A stretch of DNA of 11,832 bases, taken from NCBI GenBank assembly GCA_020349865.1, contig CP070700.1, positions 3,556,954 through 3,568,785 on the forward strand. The letters are read 5' to 3'. This stretch comes from Desulfobacteraceae bacterium (lineage in GTDB: Bacteria; Desulfobacterota; DSM-4660; Desulfatiglandales; Desulfatiglandaceae). A program made the translations under genes and the position numbers. The notes beneath the pieces were generated by a model. It saw only the letters and a list, made by a program, of their open reading frames with translations. It was not told the origin of the DNA and did not search any database. Positions 6,461-11,832 of this stretch are shown in pieces (the first letter of the stretch is position 1; every line of letters begins with the position of its first letter).

Positions 6461-9400
6461 ATGTTTAAACTTCTGGGAAAATGGCTCAAGATATATGAAA
6501 ATGAAATCGGGCTGTTTTTGTGGGCGGCTGCTATTCTTTTTCTCGTTCGCAGTTCCGGTATTCTACTCAATAATTATGCGGAGACAGCATTTCTCAAACG
6601 GTATGGCGTCGAGTACATGCCGATTGTCAATATGATTAATGCCATTGCCACCTTTTTTATAATGGGGGTAATGGCTGCCATTATGGGCAGGCTCCCGGGC
6701 GCACGCCTGCTCTCCTACCTTTTTATGTTTTGTGGAGGAACAATTGCAGGTATCCGTTTCCTGATCCCATTTGATATTGATCTCATCTATCCTGTGCTTT
6801 TCATGTTGAAGTCCCAATATGAGGTATTGCTGGGCCTGTTGTTCTGGAACCTGGCCAATGATCTTTTTAACACGAGACAGTCCAAGCGCCTGTTTCCGCT
6901 TATCACGGCAGGGGGGGTTCTTGGACAGATCATCGGGAGTTTTGGGACCCCTTTTATGGCAAGGACCCTGGCTCTCGATAACCTATTGTTGGCCTATCTT
7001 GTCACCACGCTGCTTGGCGCAGCGGCCGTGAAACGTATGAGCTCTCAGTTCCCTACACTTCTGCTCGCTGAAGGGAAGGCCAAGGAAATAAAATCGCGTA
7101 CTCCAATGCTTGAGGAATTCAAGAAGATCCTGCCCCTTATGAAGGAGTCTACACTTGTAAAGGCCCTTATTCTTTTGACCTTTATGCCCAATGTGGTCAT
7201 CCCTATTATGAATTACCAGTTCAATTTTGCCGTGAACGATCAATTTGCCACTGAGGGTGGGATGATTCAATTCTTCGGTTATTTTCGGGGCATCTTGAAT
7301 GTGGTCAGTCTCTTCATCCTCCTGTTTGTGGGCAGGATATATGGTCGCTGGGGACTGCCTGTTGCCTTGATGTTTCACCCCTTCAATTATATGCTTGCCT
7401 TCCTCGCCTTTTTGTTACGGTTTGACTGGTTTTCAGCCATGTATGCGAGAATGTCCACCAATATCTTAAGAACAACCATCAACATACCTGCCAACGCGGT
7501 GCTGATGGGTTTGTTTCCTGAATCCTACCGTGCCATGGTAAGGCCTTTTTTGAGGGGAACGGTGGTGCGTGTTGGACTGTTTCTGGGGTCCGGCCTTATA
7601 TTAATATCTGAAGCGCTCTTCCACCCCAGGTACCTCTCTCTTGTGGCGATTCCCTTTGTGGCCGTCTGGGTCCTCACACCTTTTTTTCTAAAAAGGAGTT
7701 ATTCAAAGATCCTTCTCGACCTGGTATCCAGGAACATGCTGGACCTAAAATCCATGGAAGAGGAGGATGTGGGTCACGTTTTTAGAGACAAGCAGGTCCA
7801 GTCTCAGCTGGTTCAGGCCTTTTTGTCAGCCCATGGAAATGACTGCCTCTGGTATGCCCGTTTATTGAAAACACTTGGAGTGAAGGATCTTGATGCCCAT
7901 ATCCTCACCGGCATAAAGGATCAGGATGAAAGGACCCGGATTGGCCTTTTGGAATTGCTTTCCCCCCAGGCAGGTAAGGAGGCCTTTCAAATATTAAAGG
8001 AATTGGCAGACCCTGAAAAGCCGGATCTGATGATCGCTATCCTAAAGACCGCAAACCGGCTTGATGCCGGGATTTCACATGATTTTGAAACGGAAAACTT
8101 CCTGACAAGCAGGTACCCTGAAGTAAAGGCTTTTGCAATCGCAGGTCTTTTTGACCATGACCCTGTTAAGTACAGAGGGATCATTGATACTTGCCTGGGT
8201 GCAGACGATATTGACGAGAGAAAGGCGGGTGTCATTGCTGCTGGCGAGTCGGGAGAGGGTTCATACATTCTGCGGCTGGAAAAGATGTTAGGTGCGGAGG
8301 AGAACGACCCCATTCTTCCCTTTGTTCTGAAGAGTCTTTACCTTCTTGGGGCCCCCGACATTAATGTTCTGGCCTATCCGTACCTTTCTCATCCCCTTGA
8401 ATCTGTTCGCATGGCAGCCCTGGAGGCGTTTGGTATAGAAGATGATGACACATTGATGGAAGTGATTAACCTGATGAATGATCCGTCAGATCGAGTCCAC
8501 GATCTGGCAAAACAAAAGATAGAGAGTTCTTCCTATCAGAACGCTCAATTGCTTGTTGAATCCCTCACCATACCACGTAGCAAAGTCCGGGAAGGTATAT
8601 TTCATTTATTGGAATCCATGAACATAAAGAATTTGGATGTCTTCCGGGCTGCCCGTTTCCAGCTTGAGAGAAGTTATAGAAACATAGCAGAGGCAGAGGC
8701 CGTTCGTTTTCTGCCTGAGAGTAGTGAGAGAAATCTGCTTTTAGATCATCTGGATCAGAAAAAGATGGTGCGTCTTGAAAATGCTTTGAGGATTTTAGTC
8801 ACACAGGACCGTTCCGGTCAGATGAGGACCATCTGGCGAGGGATTTCCTCAGCCAATTCCCGTCAGCGATCGAACAGTCTTGAGGCCCTGGAAGATTCGC
8901 TGGATTCTTCTTTGTCGGCAATCATGATACCTCTTCTGGAAGAGCTTCCTCTATCCCAGTGCCTGGCCATTGGCAGAAAGAAGTTTCAACTGCCCAATTT
9001 TGATTCCAGCCCGGCCGCCATATACCCTCATCTCCTCGGCAAACAGAACTGGGTAACGGTTGTTCTGGCGTTCTATCTGATTTGTCACCAGGATGCCGAT
9101 GGGTTGGATAGAGGGGTTGTTGAAAAGCTTACCAAGTCTGAAAATGTTTATGTTCGTCAGATGGCTCAATGCGTCATTGATCAGCAACAGGGCCTTCTTG
9201 GGAAGAAGGAGGATGGCATGGTAACAGAAATCAGTATACCTGACAAGATTATGCACTTAAGGAGGATTACGATATTTGAAGGGCTCTCTGTAACCGAACT
9301 GGCGGCTGTGGCATCAGTTACAGACGAGGTCCTGTTTCAGCCCGGCGAAACTGTGATCAAGGAAGGTGAGCCCGGAGAGACCATGTATCTCATGATGGAA

Positions 9401-9676
9401 GGCGAAGTATCCGTAAATAAAAGTCATGGAGAAGGGCGTGAAATTGAACTGGATCGAATCAGTGCCGGAGATTACTTCGGAGAAATGGCCCTTTTTGAAG
9501 ACATCCCGCGTTCTGCGACTATCCGTACAGAACAAGAGTCGCGGCTTTTGGTGCTTCACAAGCGGGAGTTTGCAGAAATTGTAAGGGAATACCCCCAGAT
9601 TGCCCTTCACATTTGCAAGGTGTTGGGTGCACGACTCCGCAAACTACACGAAAAAGTAAAGCGTTATGAAAAATAG
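6461..9676 (+). CDS. ATP/ADP-translocase-like transporter fused to HEAT repeats and a cNMP-binding domain
   Basis: A 1071-residue inner-membrane protein. Residues about 15-412 are hydrophobic, with roughly 10-12 membrane segments. The stretch FWNLANDLFNTRQSKRLFPL (128-147), followed by a glycine-rich helix ITAGGVLGQIIGSFGTPF (148-165), resembles the nucleotide transporter (Npt/Tlc, ATP:ADP antiporter) branch of MFS-like carriers. Residues about 430-910 are soluble and helical with HEAT-like units, for example LSHPLESVRMAALEAFG (642-658) and MNDPSDRVHDLAKQKI (672-687). Residues about 937-1060 are a cyclic-nucleotide-binding domain with a complete phosphate cassette, FGEMALFEDIPRSATIR (1006-1022), including Glu1008 and Arg1017. 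This suggests transport or sensing gated by cAMP, cGMP or a similar ligand. The substrate is unknown; nucleotide exchange is inferred from resemblance only. AAGG (6451-6454) lies 6 nt before the ATG. The next gene starts 32 nt downstream, probably in the same operon. Confidence 0.85.
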   Translation: MFKLLGKWLKIYENEIGLFLWAAAILFLVRSSGILLNNYAETAFLKRYGVEYMPIVNMINAIATFFIMGVMAAIMGRLPGARLLSYLFMFCGGTIAGIRFLIPFDIDLIYPVLFMLKSQYEVLLGLLFWNLANDLFNTRQSKRLFPLITAGGVLGQIIGSFGTPFMARTLALDNLLLAYLVTTLLGAAAVKRMSSQFPTLLLAEGKAKEIKSRTPMLEEFKKILPLMKESTLVKALILLTFMPNVVIPIMNYQFNFAVNDQFATEGGMIQFFGYFRGILNVVSLFILLFVGRIYGRWGLPVALMFHPFNYMLAFLAFLLRFDWFSAMYARMSTNILRTTINIPANAVLMGLFPESYRAMVRPFLRGTVVRVGLFLGSGLILISEALFHPRYLSLVAIPFVAVWVLTPFFLKRSYSKILLDLVSRNMLDLKSMEEEDVGHVFRDKQVQSQLVQAFLSAHGNDCLWYARLLKTLGVKDLDAHILTGIKDQDERTRIGLLELLSPQAGKEAFQILKELADPEKPDLMIAILKTANRLDAGISHDFETENFLTSRYPEVKAFAIAGLFDHDPVKYRGIIDTCLGADDIDERKAGVIAAGESGEGSYILRLEKMLGAEENDPILPFVLKSLYLLGAPDINVLAYPYLSHPLESVRMAALEAFGIEDDDTLMEVINLMNDPSDRVHDLAKQKIESSSYQNAQLLVESLTIPRSKVREGIFHLLESMNIKNLDVFRAARFQLERSYRNIAEAEAVRFLPESSERNLLLDHLDQKKMVRLENALRILVTQDRSGQMRTIWRGISSANSRQRSNSLEALEDSLDSSLSAIMIPLLEELPLSQCLAIGRKKFQLPNFDSSPAAIYPHLLGKQNWVTVVLAFYLICHQDADGLDRGVVEKLTKSENVYVRQMAQCVIDQQQGLLGKKEDGMVTEISIPDKIMHLRRITIFEGLSVTELAAVASVTDEVLFQPGETVIKEGEPGETMYLMMEGEVSVNKSHGEGREIELDRISAGDYFGEMALFEDIPRSATIRTEQESRLLVLHKREFAEIVREYPQIALHICKVLGARLRKLHEKVKRYEK

Positions 9677-9708
9677 AGAACTGATCTGGATGAACATTAA
9701 CTAAGATT

Positions 9709-11712
9709 ATGACCAAGCCAGACCAATTTCGCATTCTGTTGGTCCACCCGCCGGTCGCGGCTCCGACCACCCCTCCGTGGGCTTTGGCCCATACGGCAGG
9801 CCAGTTGTCCGGCCTGGACCTATGCCTGGAACACTACGATGCCAATCTGGATTTCTTTATAAACCATTTCCTGACCTCAAAGAATCTGGCCGAACTTGTG
9901 GGCGTGATTGAGAGGAAGGAAAAACAGGGCGCCTTTGAAAAGGCTGACAACGATATTGTCTCTTTATTGGCCGATCTGGATAAAAACCGTGAACGTTGGG
10001 ACTACAAGATAGCCGAGGTAGGCGACAGCCTGGAAGCCCTCAGAACAGAAGGCTTCTACCTGGCGGATACCTGCATGACCGTGCTTAAGGAGATTAGGGG
10101 TCTGCTGGCATTGGGTTCTCTGGCCTTTTACCCATCCTGTATCCGGTGGGACAGCTTCTCCAGCCCTGCAGTGAAGGACTGGCCTGATGTCAAGGTATTT
10201 GTCGAGGATACGGATACGAATCCCTTTCTACCCTTGTGCGAGGGGGGGCTGGATCACAGGCTCGCCAGACTGAGACCAAGCCTTTTGATCCTGTTGGCGT
10301 CTTCCCCTGACTTGTTGCCGGCCGCACTAACCATGGTCCATTTCACCAAGAAACACCGGCCTGACCTTCATGCGGCCCTGGTTGGTTATGATATGTTAAC
10401 AAGGGATGCCGCGGGCTATTTTGACAGCCTGTTGCCAGAAACAGACCCGGAGCCGCTATTAGAACTGGTCGCCAGATTGGGGGGGACCACGGACCCGGGA
10501 AAGGCGGTAGTCACTGACTTCGGCGGACTGCCCCTAAAAGACTATCTGACTCCGAACGTGGTGCTGCCTTTTAGGGCTCAATCTGAATCAGGGACCGCTT
10601 TGATGGCACCCCCGATTTCCATTACCGTACTGAAGGAGCAGGTGCAAAGCCTCGGAGTTGAAGGCTTTTTAATTGAGGACGAGCGTCTAACGTCTGCCTA
10701 TATGGCGGAACTGACGGGTGAGATGGCCGGGGAACGGCCCCCTTTTTGCCTGGGCCTAACATGTACGCTTGATGAACCGACTGCGGCGACCATGCAGAAG
10801 ACAATGGGCGGAGCCAGTCAGACCAGGGTAAGGCTTATACAATGGCGAGACCCTGCTGGCAAATCAGAGCCCCTGACCAGGGCCCTATGGGATGTTTCCA
10901 AGAATGGCGTATGGAATCACGTTATGATTCCAGAAGGACTGGAAAGCAGCCTGGAACGGGGACTGGTAGGCTTTATGGCTGCCAACCCTAACATTGCCCA
11001 TTCGTGGGTCCGCTGCAAACAACCTGGATTACCCTTTGAAAGCCGCGTTAGTCAGGCCGAACAAGAACCGGTAGCCTATTCTCAGGTAGCCAAGTTGCCT
11101 GGCCTCCCTCTTTGGCGCGAGTTAAGTGATCCGGTCTATCTTCTGCTTTATGTGAATAGATATGGCGTTAAAAAGGTAATGCGCTGGAGGGTGCGAGATG
11201 ATGGGTCCTCGGTCTACGCCCTGGGCCAAGAAATTTCATATCATTTTGTTAAGCCCCAGGAACTACCGCCAGGGTATTTGGACGAAATCTGTCGCATGGT
11301 AGAGGCTGGGGGCTCGGTGGGAACAAAGTGGGTCAGGTATAATCTGGAGCGGGCCTTTTTGATCGGCTACACCTTAGAAGAAGGCGTGATCGTGGGAAAT
11401 TCCAGCCTGAAGCATCCCCGGCCGGAGTATGTGGAGGCCGTTACCAGGCAGTCCGGTCTCGATCTCAGCCAATACCTGGAGCGTGGCTATACATCGGTGA
11501 GGCCCGAATATCGGGGTATGGGCATAGGGGCCAAGCTTTTAGAAGGCCTGACCGCCAGGGTAGGAAAAAGGAAGGTTTTTTCCATTATTGGCGAAGATAA
11601 TGTCGCTACACAGAAGATAGCCCTACGCAACCAGACCAAGCGGGTGGCCACCTTTTACAGCGAACGTTTGGGCAAGGACGTGGGGGTCTGGATACCGGAG
11701 AAGATGCTTTAG
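9709..11712 (+). CDS. B12-binding/radical SAM-like protein lacking cluster cysteines, fused to a GNAT domain
   Basis: A 667-residue soluble protein of unknown function. The N-terminus, ILLVHPPVAAPTTPPWALAH (9-28), and the stretch 184-228 (RLRPSLLILLAS, then PDLHAALVGY) resemble the cobalamin-binding-like domain at the front of B12-dependent radical SAM proteins. DFGGLPLKDYLTPNVVLPF (270-288) matches the linker that in that family runs into the CxxxxCxxC-type cluster loop, but here the loop reads RAQSESGTALMAPP (289-302) with no cysteine. A barrel-like stretch follows, for example GVEGFLIEDERLTSAYMAEL (316-335) and NGVWNHVMI (399-407). Residues about 505-660 look like a GNAT acyltransferase; TSVRPEYRGMGIGAKLLEGL (595-614) is the acetyl-CoA motif (Arg602-x-x-Gly605-x-Gly607). 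The start has no clear Shine-Dalgarno site; a four-codon ORF (9690-9704) precedes it. It follows the transporter gene by 32 nt. The GNAT call is good; the radical SAM ancestry is inferred by pattern matching. Confidence 0.75.
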   Translation: MTKPDQFRILLVHPPVAAPTTPPWALAHTAGQLSGLDLCLEHYDANLDFFINHFLTSKNLAELVGVIERKEKQGAFEKADNDIVSLLADLDKNRERWDYKIAEVGDSLEALRTEGFYLADTCMTVLKEIRGLLALGSLAFYPSCIRWDSFSSPAVKDWPDVKVFVEDTDTNPFLPLCEGGLDHRLARLRPSLLILLASSPDLLPAALTMVHFTKKHRPDLHAALVGYDMLTRDAAGYFDSLLPETDPEPLLELVARLGGTTDPGKAVVTDFGGLPLKDYLTPNVVLPFRAQSESGTALMAPPISITVLKEQVQSLGVEGFLIEDERLTSAYMAELTGEMAGERPPFCLGLTCTLDEPTAATMQKTMGGASQTRVRLIQWRDPAGKSEPLTRALWDVSKNGVWNHVMIPEGLESSLERGLVGFMAANPNIAHSWVRCKQPGLPFESRVSQAEQEPVAYSQVAKLPGLPLWRELSDPVYLLLYVNRYGVKKVMRWRVRDDGSSVYALGQEISYHFVKPQELPPGYLDEICRMVEAGGSVGTKWVRYNLERAFLIGYTLEEGVIVGNSSLKHPRPEYVEAVTRQSGLDLSQYLERGYTSVRPEYRGMGIGAKLLEGLTARVGKRKVFSIIGEDNVATQKIALRNQTKRVATFYSERLGKDVGVWIPEKML

Positions 11713-11832
11713 TACCTTAGTGATAAAATTCAGCTCAAAACGTGCAGAAAATTGCAAAATTGAAAAAGTGTGAAGTGTCTAAAGTGATCTAAAGTGCCTA
11801 AAGTGGTGGAATTCTTTTTTTTTATAAAAACA
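11713..11832 (+). repeat. Non-coding tail with degenerate CTAAAGTG repeats
   Basis: After the last stop codon, CTAAAGTG occurs three times (11779-11786, 11789-11796, 11798-11805) at 9-10 nt spacing, preceded by two looser AAGTG-containing copies (about 11765-11777). A run of nine T follows at 11815-11823. No hairpin with a useful stem precedes the T run, so a terminator is not called. No gene is seen up to the window edge. Confidence 0.55.

Noticed and set aside
9690..9704. Four-codon ORF (MNIN) as a leader peptide for the last gene
   Set aside because: It is too short to distinguish from chance; no attenuator-like hairpins follow it.
10744..10764. Cysteine pair FCLGLTC in the last protein as a remaining Fe-S cluster motif
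   Set aside because: It has two cysteines five apart and no third; its place after the barrel start does not match the cluster loop, which aligns about 50 residues earlier.
11779..11805. Short CRISPR-like array
   Set aside because: Repeat units are 8 nt with 1-2 nt between them, far too short for CRISPR repeats and spacers; no cas genes.
11806..11832. T-run after the last gene as an intrinsic terminator
   Set aside because: Nine T occur at 11815-11823, but no stem of useful length or G+C content precedes them.

Overview
The window carries a histidine-utilisation (hut) locus split into two divergent transcription units. The lineage cannot be fixed from the sequence alone. Three things suggest an anaerobic, free-living bacterium of the Desulfobacterota/'deltaproteobacterial' kind, and this is inference: the long urocanase, the formiminotransferase route of histidine breakdown, and intergenic repeats of a style I associate with those genomes.

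Left half, minus strand, read right to left: hutU (urocanate hydratase, 4445-2412), ftcD (glutamate formimidoyltransferase, 2389-1484), a 344-nt gap filled by an inverted-repeat element, then hutI (imidazolonepropionase, from 1139 and cut by the left edge). Centre: a 406-nt divergent intergenic region. It holds an AT-rich probable promoter zone with a 25-bp dyad, a 143-bp MITE/REP-like hairpin element (4621-4763), and a short leader with three GTAAC boxes in front of hutH.

Right half, plus strand: hutH (histidine ammonia-lyase, 4852-6381) comes first. Next is a 1071-residue protein joining an ATP/ADP-translocase-like membrane domain, a HEAT-repeat-like region and a C-terminal cyclic-nucleotide-binding domain (6461-9676). 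After a 32-nt gap comes a 667-residue protein (9709-11712). It looks like a B12-binding/radical SAM protein whose three cluster cysteines have been replaced, fused to a C-terminal GNAT acetyltransferase domain. The last 120 nt hold short degenerate repeats and no gene.

HutH deaminates histidine to urocanate, HutU hydrates it to imidazolonepropionate, HutI opens the ring to formiminoglutamate, and FtcD moves the formimino group to tetrahydrofolate, releasing glutamate. This keeps the one-carbon unit in the folate pool. The two genes downstream of hutH have no known role in histidine breakdown and are the most unusual content. The clearest candidate for something undescribed is the radical-SAM-derived, apparently cluster-less protein with an acetyltransferase tail.
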